Shown one piece after another: positions 24,130-32,310 of a stretch of DNA of 64,000 bases. Source of the stretch: an uncultured Bacteroidia bacterium. Its GTDB lineage: Bacteria > Bacteroidota > Bacteroidia > Bacteroidales > UBA932. The notes beneath the pieces were generated by a model, which saw only the letters and a list, made by a program, of their open reading frames with translations, did not search any database and was not told the origin of the DNA. Each line of letters opens with the position of its first letter. Within the stretch, counting starts at the first letter, position 1. Made by a program: the position numbers and the translations under genes. The stretch lies in the NCBI GenBank assembly GCA_902792815.1, contig CADBAY010000015.1:1-64000 (forward strand), read 5' to 3'.

Positions 24130-26403
24130 ATGAAAAGTTTTAAGATATTCGCTATAGCGGCCGGCCTCCTGGCCCTCGCCGCCTGCACCAAGGAGCAGGA
24201 AATAACCAGCATGGCTAAGCTTGATGCTTCCAAGCCCGCTGTCGCTTCCCTTTCCTACGATGACGCCACTTCCGGAGCAAATGCGGCAGGCTTTACCTGG
24301 TCGGCCGACGCTGCTCTCAAGGCTGGCGCCACTTCCTTTACTCTTGAGTTGGCGACAGATATCTCTGTAGAGTCCGTCGAGAACGCCAGCAAGTTCAAGG
24401 TTGTTAACGCCCCTGAAGTCGCTTATATTATGACCGGCCTCACCAAAGGTGCGTTCTACTATGCCCGTATCCGTGCCAACTATCCCGGATTCCTGTTCTC
24501 CAACTGGACATATCTCGGATCCAAGGATTCTCCTCTGGCCGTTTGTGTCGGCACAGGCCCCGTCGATGCTAAATTCGGCGCTCCTGCTAACCTGAAGACC
24601 AGCAATATCGCCGAAACCGGCTTCAAGGCTTCCTGGGATCCCGTTCCGTTTGCCACAAGCTATACCTTCGAGTACAAGGCCGCTTCGTCCGGCGAATGGC
24701 AGGTTGTTGGAGACCTTACCGCCACTTCTTACGATGTTGAGGGCCTGGTGGGCCTTACAACCTACGACATCCGCGTCAAGGCAGTCAAGAACGAGGAAGC
24801 CTCCGAGTATACTACCGGAAGCGTCACCACTCTTGAGCCCAGCAAGTTCAAACCCAACATGACCAAGCCCAGCGAGCTGATCGAATTTCTCACTTCCGAG
24901 GCAAGCCTTGCCAGTTCCGCCAACGAGTACACCCTCGAGGCCGATATCGACCTAGCAGGCGCCGACGTTCCTTCCGTAGAGAATTTCAAGGGAATTCTCG
25001 ACGGCAAGGGCCATTCCATCAAGGGCCTCAAGAGCGGCAAGCCTCTCTTCGCTACTCTGACTGGTACTGTGAAGAATCTGGTTATTGACGCCGGTTGTGA
25101 ATTCACTCCCGAGGTTGCGTTCTTCGGCATCATCGCAGGTGACAACAAGGGTACTATCTCCGGCGTTACCAACAAGGCCGCTGTGGCTTATACAGCCGAT
25201 GCCGTTGCCGAGCCTATGCTCGTCGCGGCCATCGCAGGTCAGTCCAGCGGTGAAATCGCCGACTGTACTAACGAGGGCGCCATCAGCGTTACTGTCAACG
25301 GTCCTACAGTAGCTGTGGGTCTGGCAGGTATCGTGGGCTATCAGGCTGCAGGCATGAGCGGCTGTATCAACAAGGGTGCAATATCCTTCAACGGCAAGAA
25401 CATTTCTTCAAAAGTTACAGTTATTGACGCTGAAGGTGCACTGCCTACAATAGGTGGTGTAGCCGGCTACGGCGCACCCGGATTCTCGATGTCCAACTGC
25501 GAGAACCACGGAAAGGTTACCTATGCTCTTATGGCAGCAGATGTTGATCTTACCGCTAACCTTAACCGTAACCAGATGGGCGGTATAGTTGGTTCACCTT
25601 GCGGCTCTGTTACCGGATGCAAGAACTTCGCCGAAGTCAACATTTCTATAAAGAACAGTACTCCCGGAACCAATCTCCCTAAAGAGGTTATCGCTTGTGT
25701 TGGCGGTATCGGAGGAGGTGACTATCTGTTCACTAACACCTCTGCCGGCCCGTTCTCCAATACCAGCTACATCAACTGCGTCAATGAAGGTAATATTATA
25801 GTGGATTCCGATGCTTCGGCCTCCAACTCCGCTATCGGCGGTATTGTGGGATGGCCCGGACAGGAGAAGCCTGCAACCGGCACTTCCTGCAATGGTTGTG
25901 TCAATAAGGGCAATGTTACCGGAAAGGGCGCTATGAAGTGCCGTCTTGGCGGTATCGAAGGTGGTACCGGTATTATAGAGAATTGTGAGAACCAGGGTGT
26001 TATCACCCTCGAGTCCGGCGCCGCCGGCTCCGCTCTCGGCTCAATTTGCGGATTCCACTCTCAAGGCCATGCCATTGTTGGCTGTATTGCCGGCGGTGAG
26101 GTTGTTACCAAGATAGCCAATACCGGTGGTACCGGTGGTCTGGTGGGTAACCTCGGTAATGTCGCTCACGATACGGGTACAGGCTGTAAAGTTACTTGTA
26201 AGATAACTGCCGACAAGTACGATGCAGGTACTATGGGTGCCGTTGTCGGTTACTTCAACGGTACTTCTCAGGTTGTCGTGCTCGGTAGTCCTTCCGATCC
26301 TATCAAGTTGGCAGGATGTACTATTAACGGCAATCCCGTAACTCCCGAAACAGTGTGCGGTTCCATGAACCCGGATAACCACACAATCAACTACTCACTC
26401 TAG
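24130..26403 (+). CDS. Surface lipoprotein with fibronectin-III domain and GLUG-like repeats (second paralog)
   Basis: A 757-aa lipoprotein (lipobox LAAC), 10 nt after its paralog and sharing its whole layout. Both start MKSFKI and have the same sandwich domain (YYARIRANYPGFLFSNW here, YYARIRANYPRSVFSDW there). Both then have an FN3 domain (YDIRVKAVKNEEASEYTTGS), the DIDLAGADVPSVENFKG linker, and about nine C-x-N-x-G units (DCTNEGAIS, GCINKGAIS, NCENHGKVT). The pair arose by duplication and diverged. A terminator follows, so the operon has two genes. Divergent orientation from susC and the shared locus suggest an accessory surface role, but that is inference. Confidence 0.75.
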   Translation: MKSFKIFAIAAGLLALAACTKEQEITSMAKLDASKPAVASLSYDDATSGANAAGFTWSADAALKAGATSFTLELATDISVESVENASKFKVVNAPEVAYIMTGLTKGAFYYARIRANYPGFLFSNWTYLGSKDSPLAVCVGTGPVDAKFGAPANLKTSNIAETGFKASWDPVPFATSYTFEYKAASSGEWQVVGDLTATSYDVEGLVGLTTYDIRVKAVKNEEASEYTTGSVTTLEPSKFKPNMTKPSELIEFLTSEASLASSANEYTLEADIDLAGADVPSVENFKGILDGKGHSIKGLKSGKPLFATLTGTVKNLVIDAGCEFTPEVAFFGIIAGDNKGTISGVTNKAAVAYTADAVAEPMLVAAIAGQSSGEIADCTNEGAISVTVNGPTVAVGLAGIVGYQAAGMSGCINKGAISFNGKNISSKVTVIDAEGALPTIGGVAGYGAPGFSMSNCENHGKVTYALMAADVDLTANLNRNQMGGIVGSPCGSVTGCKNFAEVNISIKNSTPGTNLPKEVIACVGGIGGGDYLFTNTSAGPFSNTSYINCVNEGNIIVDSDASASNSAIGGIVGWPGQEKPATGTSCNGCVNKGNVTGKGAMKCRLGGIEGGTGIIENCENQGVITLESGAAGSALGSICGFHSQGHAIVGCIAGGEVVTKIANTGGTGGLVGNLGNVAHDTGTGCKVTCKITADKYDAGTMGAVVGYFNGTSQVVVLGSPSDPIKLAGCTINGNPVTPETVCGSMNPDNHTINYSL

Positions 26404-26424
26404 TCTTGAGTGGTCATAATTTCA

Positions 26425-26460
26425 GCGGGCGGCATCCAAAGGCCGCCCGCTTGTTTTTTT
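26425..26460 (+). terminator. Terminator after the repeat-lipoprotein operon
   Basis: GCGGGCGGC (26425-26433) pairs perfectly with GCCGCCCGC (26442-26450) and is followed by TTGTTTTTTT. It ends the plus-strand operon immediately before the convergent truB stop codon. Confidence 0.92.
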
Positions 26461-27271
26461 ATCCCAGCAATTCCAGGGCTGAATCAAGCGAGAGCATATC
26501 AGCCTCGCAGTAGCCTCCGTTGCGGGTGCGCCGGAGCGACCCAAGGAACGCTCCGCTGCCAAGGGCTTCGCCAAGGTCGCGGGCGAGGGCGCGGATATAG
26601 GTGCCCTTGGAGCAAGAAATCTTAATGAGGGCATGTCGTAAATCGTATCCTTTAACATCAGCCACTTTAATGCGTCCGCGGCCCTCTGTGGGCTCTACTG
26701 GTTCCGGGGCGTCGAAACTGTTGCTGTACGAGAGCAACTGGAGGTCGTAAATGTTAATCAGGGAAGATTGCAGAATATCCCCAGGGTCGAAAGACTCTCC
26801 CCGGGCAGAGGCCTCACGGAGCAGACGCCGGGCGGTTTCGTAGGCTCTAACTCCGTCTACCGATTTTGCGCTGAAAAGGGGAGCGATTTGCTCCTGCTCA
26901 CCCACGAAAGAGGGGAGTACCGAGAGCAGGCGCTCTTTAGAGACATCCTCCAGGGGACAGGTCCGGTCGATATCCTTTTCGAGGTCATAAGAAGGGGTGG
27001 TTGCTCCGAAGCACACCCCGGCCAGGTATTCCTTGGGGGATGCCTGAAGCTGCTCCGCCTTTCGCGTAGCGGGGCCGATGCACACCAGAAGGATGCCGGT
27101 GGCAAGGGGGTCCAGGGTGCCGGCATGGCCGACCTTGAGGTTCTTCTTGCCGAAGTGCCGGCAGGCCGCCCACTTGATTTTACGGATTACGTCGGCGGAA
27201 GTCCAGCGGTACGGTTTGTCTACCGGCAGCACTATTCCGTCCGGATAATCGGATATATCTTTGGAGAACAT
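26459..27271 (-). CDS. truB: tRNA pseudouridine(55) synthase
   Basis: A 270-aa TruB enzyme that isomerises U55 in the T-loop of tRNAs. The motif GHAGTLDPLATGILL carries the catalytic Asp, followed by KEYLAGVCFG, and the C-terminal half has CSKGTYIRALARDLGEALG. I placed the start at the ATG at 27271 (MFSKDISDYPDG). The open frame extends 19 codons further upstream, but that extension would be encoded by one arm of an intergenic hairpin and is not TruB-like. It is the last gene of the minus-strand group GT2-rpiB-truB. Confidence 0.95.
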   Translation of the reverse strand: MFSKDISDYPDGIVLPVDKPYRWTSADVIRKIKWAACRHFGKKNLKVGHAGTLDPLATGILLVCIGPATRKAEQLQASPKEYLAGVCFGATTPSYDLEKDIDRTCPLEDVSKERLLSVLPSFVGEQEQIAPLFSAKSVDGVRAYETARRLLREASARGESFDPGDILQSSLINIYDLQLLSYSNSFDAPEPVEPTEGRGRIKVADVKGYDLRHALIKISCSKGTYIRALARDLGEALGSGAFLGSLRRTRNGGYCEADMLSLDSALELLG

Positions 27272-27286
27272 TGTGTGTCTGATGTT

Positions 27287-27357
27287 GTGGCGGCAGTATC
27301 TGCTCCGGGAGCCATAAAACTTGGGCAAAAGGCCCCCGGAGCAGATACTGCCGCCAC
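27287..27357. repeat. 23-bp perfect hairpin with conserved loop (copy 1)
   Basis: Positions 27287-27309 and 27335-27357 are perfect reverse complements (23 bp). The 25-nt loop contains CCATAAAAC, then TTGGGC, then AAAAGG. There is no T-run on either side. It fills the spacer between the rpiB stop (7 nt away) and the truB start. The hairpin at 62785-62861 has the same loop core but entirely different arms. Confidence 0.85.
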
Positions 27358-27364
27358 GGAATAC

Positions 27365-27796
27365 TTATCTTACAGGAATCTTTTCGATGCGACGGGCGTG
27401 ACGGCCGCCTTCGAACTCGGTGGCCAGCCACTCGCGGACCATGGAGACGACCATGCGGTAAGATGCGAAGCGGGCCGGCATCACGAGCACGTTGGCGTTG
27501 TTGTGACCCTTGACCAACTTGGCGATAGCCGTGTTCCAGGCGAGGCCGGCGCGTATGCCCTGATGCTTGTTGAGGGTGATGGCCATGCCGTTTCCCGTGC
27601 CGCAGATGGCAATGCCCTTGTCGACCTTGCCGCTCTCGACTGCAAGAGCCAGGGGGTGGGCGAAGTCGGCGTAGTCGCAAGAATCGGTGCTGTCGGTGCC
27701 GAAGTTGACCACCTGATGCCCCTTGCCTTCAAGATACTTGACCAGGCGCTCTTTGTATTCAACGCCCGCGTGGTCGTTGCATATACCTATAATCAT
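27365..27796 (-). CDS. rpiB: Ribose-5-phosphate isomerase B
   Basis: A 143-aa RpiB that interconverts ribose 5-phosphate and ribulose 5-phosphate in the pentose phosphate pathway. Family hallmarks are NDHAG near the N-terminus (usually SDHAG), the catalytic Cys in ICGTGNGMAI, NKHQGIRAGLAW, HNNANVLVMPARF and the C-terminal GGRHARRI. It overlaps the upstream glycosyltransferase gene by 4 nt (ATGA), so the two are translationally coupled. Confidence 0.95.
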   Translation of the reverse strand: MIIGICNDHAGVEYKERLVKYLEGKGHQVVNFGTDSTDSCDYADFAHPLALAVESGKVDKGIAICGTGNGMAITLNKHQGIRAGLAWNTAIAKLVKGHNNANVLVMPARFASYRMVVSMVREWLATEFEGGRHARRIEKIPVR

Positions 27797-28743
27797 ATTT
27801 CTTCTTTTATATTGTAGTGGTTACGTTCGGGCGCCGAGCGGGCTATCATCTCGCCGAGCAGGCCGGCAAGGAAAAGCATCACGCCGAGTACAACTGCAAG
27901 CAGGGCGAGATAGAACAGCGGCTGGTCGGTGACCGCCCTGAACTTGAGCCCCTGGGCCTGATGAATAAGCTTGGCGGCAATGATCCACACGGTCATCACA
28001 AAGCCCACCAGGAACATCAACAGGCCGCTGTAGCCGAAGAAGTGCATGGGCTTCTTGCCGAAAGTGCTCAGGAACCAAAGGCTCTGCAGGTCCAGAAAAC
28101 CGTTGACGAAACGCTCCAGACCGAATTTGCTCTTGCCGTATTTGCGCTTCTCGTGGTGGACGGCTTTCTCGCCGATTCGCTTGAAACCGGCGTTCTTGGC
28201 AAGGTAGGGGATATAGCGGTGCATCTCGCCGTAAACCTCAATGCTCTTTACCACCTCGCTGCGGTAGGCCTTGAGCCCGCAGTTCATGTCGTGAAGCTTG
28301 ATGCCCGTTATGCATCGGGCGGTGGCATTGTACAGCTTGGAGGGAAGGTTCTTGGTGAGGGCGTTGTCTTTGCGGTGCTTTTTCCATCCGCTTACCAGGT
28401 CGTAGCCTTCTTCCAGTATCATACGGCGCATCTGAGGTATCTCCTCCGGGGCATCCTGAAGGTCGGCGTCCATGGTGACCACAATGTCTCCCTCGGCCCT
28501 GTCGAAACCGCAGTACAGCGCTGCCGATTTGCCGTAATTGCGACGGAAACGTATGCCGTGAACGCAAGGGTCCGACTCCCGGAGCGATTTGATGACGTCC
28601 CAGGAAGCGTCCGTGCTGCCGTCGTCTATGAGCAGGATTTCATAGCTCAGGCCTTCCTCATGCATTACCGCGGCAATGCGGGAGCAAAGCTCGGGAAGGG
28701 ATTCGCTCTCGTTGAGCAGCGGAACGACTACAGATATATCCAT
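27793..28743 (-). CDS. GT2-family glycosyltransferase, DPM1/GtrB-like
   Basis: A 316-aa membrane glycosyltransferase of the polyprenyl-phosphate type. The N-terminal GT-A domain begins ISVVVPLLNESESL, has LIDDGSTD and the metal-binding VTMDADLQDAPEEIPQM, and later GLKAYRSEVVKSI. Two C-terminal transmembrane segments (about residues 230-255 and 270-300) match GtrB-like enzymes that load a sugar onto undecaprenyl phosphate for later transfer outside the membrane. The sugar is not readable. It is preceded after 1 nt by the DUF4199 gene and overlaps rpiB by 4 nt. Confidence 0.9.
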   Translation of the reverse strand: MDISVVVPLLNESESLPELCSRIAAVMHEEGLSYEILLIDDGSTDASWDVIKSLRESDPCVHGIRFRRNYGKSAALYCGFDRAEGDIVVTMDADLQDAPEEIPQMRRMILEEGYDLVSGWKKHRKDNALTKNLPSKLYNATARCITGIKLHDMNCGLKAYRSEVVKSIEVYGEMHRYIPYLAKNAGFKRIGEKAVHHEKRKYGKSKFGLERFVNGFLDLQSLWFLSTFGKKPMHFFGYSGLLMFLVGFVMTVWIIAAKLIHQAQGLKFRAVTDQPLFYLALLAVVLGVMLFLAGLLGEMIARSAPERNHYNIKEEI

Positions 28744-28744
28744 A

Positions 28745-29290
28745 CTATTGCTCGTCTATGAAGGGGTTGCGGGGAGGAATGTTGCGGCTGAAGATAGCGG
28801 CGAGGACCGTACCGAACAGCCAGCACCAGAACAGGTTGACGAAGAACATCACGTTGGGAAGCTTGGCCATCATGCCGTCCATGCTATCTAACTGGGCCTC
28901 GGTGAGTGCCTCCGAGTAGGCTTCCTTGACGGTGTCAAGCGACGAGGTGAGCATGTCCGGCTGTATGAAACTGATCCAGGCAAGGAAAAAAGCCGAATAT
29001 AGAATGGCCGACAGCAGGGCGGTGCAAGTGCCGAAACGGAATGTGTCCGAGTTTGAAACTCCCTCGTGCGAGGCAGCGAACTTTTGGATGAATATCTTCA
29101 TGAGCCTGATGCAGAGCACTAACTTGAAAACCCAAAGCAGCAGGCTGGAAACATTGACAAGTACCGAAGCAAAAGTGCCGCCCTGGATTTTTGTGAGCAG
29201 CATGGAACAAACCATGTATGCGATGGAGACTCCGCCCAGCACCAGGCCGCTGCGGGCCGCATCGCTCCAAACTATCTTTCTTTCTACCAT
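28745..29290 (-). CDS. DUF4199-family membrane protein
   Basis: A 181-aa inner-membrane protein with four hydrophobic helices and the layout of the Bacteroidetes DUF4199 family: two helices (SGLVLGGVSIAYMVCSMLL, VNVSSLLLWVFKLVLCI), a third (ALLSAILYSAFFLAWISF), a soluble acidic stretch with DTVKEAYSEALTEAQ, and a final helix NVMFFVNLFWCWLFGTVLAAIF. Function is unknown; in this phylum it often precedes a DPM1-like glycosyltransferase, as it does here. I chose ATG 29290 over an in-frame upstream start because the exact -7 box TATATTTG ends only 4 nt before it. Confidence 0.8.
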   Translation of the reverse strand: MVERKIVWSDAARSGLVLGGVSIAYMVCSMLLTKIQGGTFASVLVNVSSLLLWVFKLVLCIRLMKIFIQKFAASHEGVSNSDTFRFGTCTALLSAILYSAFFLAWISFIQPDMLTSSLDTVKEAYSEALTEAQLDSMDGMMAKLPNVMFFVNLFWCWLFGTVLAAIFSRNIPPRNPFIDEQ

Positions 29291-29294
29291 AGCA

Positions 29295-29302
29295 CAAATA
29301 TA
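29295..29302 (-). promoter_or_regulatory. -7 box 4 nt before the DUF4199 ATG
   Basis: TATATTTG on the minus strand, then TGCT, then the ATG. It lies 12 nt from the -7 box of the divergent thrS gene, so the two promoters overlap. Confidence 0.5.
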
Positions 29303-29314
29303 GATATAATTTTG

Positions 29315-29322
29315 TAACTTTG
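29315..29322 (+). promoter_or_regulatory. -7 box for thrS
   Basis: TAACTTTG matches TAnnTTTG and lies 24 nt before the thrS ATG at 29347. It likely drives the thrS-infC-rpmI-rplT group. Confidence 0.5.
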
Positions 29323-29346
29323 CAGATTGCAAACCAAAACTATTTT

Positions 29347-31134
29347 ATGTTGACGATAGCATTTACCGATGGAACCATCCGTCCCTGGGAGGACGATGAA
29401 GCAAAACACATTTTCTGGCATTCTTCAGCCCATCTTATGGCAGAGGCCCTCGAGGCCTTGTATCCCGGCGTCAAGTTCGGCGTGGGACCTGCCGTGGAGA
29501 CCGGCTTTTATTACGACGTAGATCTTGGCGACAGGCAGATCAGCGACGCCGACCTTGCAAAGGTCGAGGCCAAAATGATAGAGCTGGCCCGCACCAAAGA
29601 GACATTCGAGCGCAGCGAGGTATCCAAAGCCGACGCCCTTAAGTATTTCACCGAGAAGGGTGATCCTTACAAGGTGGAGCTTATCAACGACCTGGAAGAT
29701 GGTACCATCACCTTCTATAAAAACGGCTGTTTCACCGACCTGTGCCGTGGCCCGCACGTCAAGCACGTTGACGACATCAAGGCTGTAAAGCTTACCGCCA
29801 TAGCCGGCGCCTACTGGAAAGGGGATCAGAACCGTCAGCAGCTTACCCGTATCTACGGCGTCACCTTCCCCAAGAAGAGCATGCTCGACGAGTATCTTCA
29901 GATGCTCGAAGAGGCCAAGAAAAGGGATCACCGCAAGCTGGGCAAGGAGATGGAACTCTTCACCTTCTCCGGCAGGGTGGGACTCGGCCTTCCCCTGTGG
30001 CTGCCCCGCGGCGCCGTCATGCGCAACACCCTCGAGAACTTCCTGCGCCGCAAGCAGGCCGAGCTGGGCTATCTGCCCGTCGTGACCCCTCATATCGGCA
30101 GCAAGGAACTCTATGTGACCTCCGGCCATTACGCCAAGTACGGTAAGGATTCTTTCCAGCCTATACATACCCCGCAGGAAGGCGAAGAGTATATGCTCAA
30201 GCCTATGAACTGCCCTCACCACTGCGAGATATTCCGCAGCAGCCCCCGCTCATACAGGGACCTTCCCCTGCGTTTCGCCGAGTTCGGTACAGTGTACCGT
30301 TACGAGCAGAGCGGTGAGCTTCACGGACTTACCCGTGTCCGCGGCTTTACCCAGGACGACGCCCACCTGTTCTGCCGTCCCGACCAGCTGCAGGAAGAAT
30401 TCGAAAAGGTTATCGACCTTATTCTCTATGTGTTCAAGACGCTCAAGATGACGGACTATATGGCCCAGATTTCACTGCGCGACCCTAAGAACACCGAGAA
30501 ATACATAGGCTCCGACGAGAACTGGAACAAGGCCGAGCAGGCTATTATCGACGCGGCCGCCAAGAAGGGCCTCAAGACCGTGGTCGAACTCGGAGAGGCC
30601 GCATTCTACGGCCCCAAGCTTGACTTTATGGTCAAAGACGCCATCGGCCGCAAGTGGCAGCTCGGCACCATCCAGGTGGACTACAACCTGCCCGAGCGTT
30701 TCGATCTTGATTTTACCGACGCCGACGGAAGCAAGCAGCGTCCTGTCATGATCCACCGCGCACCCTTCGGAAGCCTCGAGCGCTTTACCGCCGTGGTGCT
30801 CGAACATACCGCCGGCCACCTGCCCGTCTGGCTCTCGCCGGATCAGGTGAAAGTGCTGCCAATCAGCGAAAAATATGCAGATTATGCAGAAAAAGTTTGC
30901 AGTTTGCTGAAAAATTCCGATATTCGCGCTTCCATAGACTCACGCAACGAGACTTTGGGTAAGAGAATTCGCGAGATTTCCCTTCTCAGAGTGCCTCTGA
31001 TAGCGATTGTGGGTGAAAAAGAAGCCTCGGAAGGCACCGTCTCCGTTCGCAGGGAAGGTGTCGACCAGGGCTCCATGACTATGGAACAGTTTGTACAATA
31101 CATTAATTCAGCAGTAGCTGAGGAATTAGCTTAA
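29347..31134 (+). CDS. thrS: Threonyl-tRNA synthetase with an internally deleted TGS domain
   Basis: A 595-aa class II synthetase charging tRNA-Thr. The editing domain is intact (HSSAH near residue 24 and CRGPHV), as are the class II catalytic motifs ([26 protein letters not shown] and [11 protein letters not shown]), zinc ligand KPMNCPHH and the anticodon-binding C-terminal domain. What is missing is most of the N-terminal TGS domain: [14 protein letters not shown], its first strands, joins directly to [10 protein letters not shown], which in relatives follows about 60 residues later. The start is ATG 29347; only 57 nt separate it from the divergent gene, so no lost upstream exon is hidden. 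It overlaps infC by 1 nt (TAATG). Confidence 0.95.
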   Translation: MLTIAFTDGTIRPWEDDEAKHIFWHSSAHLMAEALEALYPGVKFGVGPAVETGFYYDVDLGDRQISDADLAKVEAKMIELARTKETFERSEVSKADALKYFTEKGDPYKVELINDLEDGTITFYKNGCFTDLCRGPHVKHVDDIKAVKLTAIAGAYWKGDQNRQQLTRIYGVTFPKKSMLDEYLQMLEEAKKRDHRKLGKEMELFTFSGRVGLGLPLWLPRGAVMRNTLENFLRRKQAELGYLPVVTPHIGSKELYVTSGHYAKYGKDSFQPIHTPQEGEEYMLKPMNCPHHCEIFRSSPRSYRDLPLRFAEFGTVYRYEQSGELHGLTRVRGFTQDDAHLFCRPDQLQEEFEKVIDLILYVFKTLKMTDYMAQISLRDPKNTEKYIGSDENWNKAEQAIIDAAAKKGLKTVVELGEAAFYGPKLDFMVKDAIGRKWQLGTIQVDYNLPERFDLDFTDADGSKQRPVMIHRAPFGSLERFTAVVLEHTAGHLPVWLSPDQVKVLPISEKYADYAEKVCSLLKNSDIRASIDSRNETLGKRIREISLLRVPLIAIVGEKEASEGTVSVRREGVDQGSMTMEQFVQYINSAVAEELA

Positions 31135-31724
31135 TGGCAGGACCCTACAGACCAAAGCCGACCTACAAGCCAGGAGGTCGCCGCCCGGATCCCCGTCAAC
31201 AGAAAAAAGACGAGGACGGACTCAATATTAACGGACAGATTACTGCTCCGCAAGTCAGACTCGTGGGAGACAACATCCCCGAGCCCGGCATCTGGCCCCT
31301 TGCCAAAGCTCTTCAGCTAGCCGACCAGCTTGAGCTGGACCTGGTGGAAATCAGCGCCAAGGCCGACCCGCCAGTGTGCAAGATACTTGATTATCAGAAG
31401 TATCTCTACCAGCAACGCAAGAAGGCAAAGGAGATGAAATCCAATGCCGCCAAGGTAGTCATCAAGGAGATACGTTTTGGCCCCAACACCGACGAGCACG
31501 ACTTTCAGTTCAAGCTCAAGCACGCGGCCGAATTCCTCCAGGAGGGCTCCAAGGTCAAGGCTTCCATTTTCTTCCGCGGGCGTTCCATCATGTTCGCCGA
31601 GCAGGGAGAGAAGCAGCTCCTCCGTTTTGCGGTAGAGCTGGAGCCTTTTGGCCGGGCTGAAAATATGCCAACCCTTGAGGGTAAGCGCATGACTATGATG
31701 CTTGCCCCCATAAAGAAAAAATAA
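31134..31724 (+). CDS. infC: Translation initiation factor IF-3
   Basis: A 196-aa IF-3, which binds the 30S subunit, prevents premature 50S joining and checks the initiator codon. The N-terminal domain contains INGQITAPQVRLVGDN and GIWPLAKAL, a basic linker QQRKKAKEMKSN follows, and the C-terminal domain has KEIRFGPNTDEHDFQFKLKHA. The basic N-terminal extension (PYRPKPTYKPGGRRPDPRQQ) is longer than in E. coli. Its ATG overlaps the thrS stop (TAATG). The infC-rpmI-rplT order is conserved across bacteria. Confidence 0.97.
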   Translation: MAGPYRPKPTYKPGGRRPDPRQQKKDEDGLNINGQITAPQVRLVGDNIPEPGIWPLAKALQLADQLELDLVEISAKADPPVCKILDYQKYLYQQRKKAKEMKSNAAKVVIKEIRFGPNTDEHDFQFKLKHAAEFLQEGSKVKASIFFRGRSIMFAEQGEKQLLRFAVELEPFGRAENMPTLEGKRMTMMLAPIKKK

Positions 31725-31751
31725 CTTTTTAACATTTAATCATTTACAACA

Positions 31752-31946
31752 ATGGCAAAGCTTAAGACCATATCCGGTGCCAAAAAGCGCTTCACGCTTA
31801 CCGGATCGGGAAAAATCAAGAGGAAGCATGCTTACCACAGCCACATCCTCACCAAGAAAACCAAGAAGCGCAAAAGAAATCTTGACCACTTCGCCCTTCT
31901 CGAGAAGGCCGACCTGGTAAGGGTAAAAGAAATGTTGGTTCTCTAA
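31752..31946 (+). CDS. rpmI: 50S ribosomal protein L35
   Basis: A 64-aa basic protein of normal L35 length: [21 protein letters not shown] at the N-terminus and [15 protein letters not shown] in the middle. It lies 27 nt after infC and 12 nt before rplT in the standard operon. Confidence 0.96.
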   Translation: MAKLKTISGAKKRFTLTGSGKIKRKHAYHSHILTKKTKKRKRNLDHFALLEKADLVRVKEMLVL

Positions 31947-31958
31947 AAGTATTGAATT

Positions 31959-32303
31959 ATGCCTAGATCAGTTAACTCCGTTGCCTCAAGGGCACGCCGC
32001 AAGAAGATTCTTAAGAGAACCCGCGGTAATTTCCTGTCCCGCAGAAACGTTTGGACAGTTGCAAAGAACACTTACGAAAAAGGTCTCACCTACGCTTACC
32101 GTGACCGCAAGACCAAGAAGCGCAATTTCCGCGCCCTCTGGATCCAGCGTATCAACGCGGCAGCCCGTCAGTACGGCATTTCCTACTCCCAGTTCATGGG
32201 CAAACTGAATGCACAGAACATCGGACTCAACCGCAAGGTTCTTGCCGACCTGGCTATGAACAATCCCCAGGCGTTCGAGGCTATCATCAATTCTGTAAAA
32301 TAG
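31959..32303 (+). CDS. rplT: 50S ribosomal protein L20
   Basis: A 114-aa L20, a 23S rRNA-binding assembly protein. The conserved start [19 protein letters not shown], the central [15 protein letters not shown] and a C-terminal helical region are complete. In other bacteria L20 represses this operon by binding its leader; no such structure is obvious here. Confidence 0.97.
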   Translation: MPRSVNSVASRARRKKILKRTRGNFLSRRNVWTVAKNTYEKGLTYAYRDRKTKKRNFRALWIQRINAAARQYGISYSQFMGKLNAQNIGLNRKVLADLAMNNPQAFEAIINSVK

Positions 32304-32310
32304 TTAGAAA

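Noticed and set aside
23000-26200. Regular repeats considered as a CRISPR array or tandem repeat DNA
   Set aside because: The repeats are protein-level (C-x-N-x-G units) with diverged codons and no constant spacer-repeat pattern, and both frames are open throughout.
27272-27328. Longer N-terminus for TruB
   Set aside because: The extra 19 residues are encoded by one arm of the hairpin and do not resemble TruB; the ATG at 27271 gives a normal protein.
27287-27357. Interpreting the 23-bp hairpins as ordinary intrinsic terminators
   Set aside because: No T-run follows the stem on either strand and the loop is conserved, which terminators do not need. They may still affect transcription, so they are reported as repeats.
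29291-29346. Possible frameshifted or upstream remainder of the ThrRS TGS domain
   Set aside because: Only 56 nt lie between the divergent start codons and they hold promoter boxes; no frame encodes TGS-like sequence.
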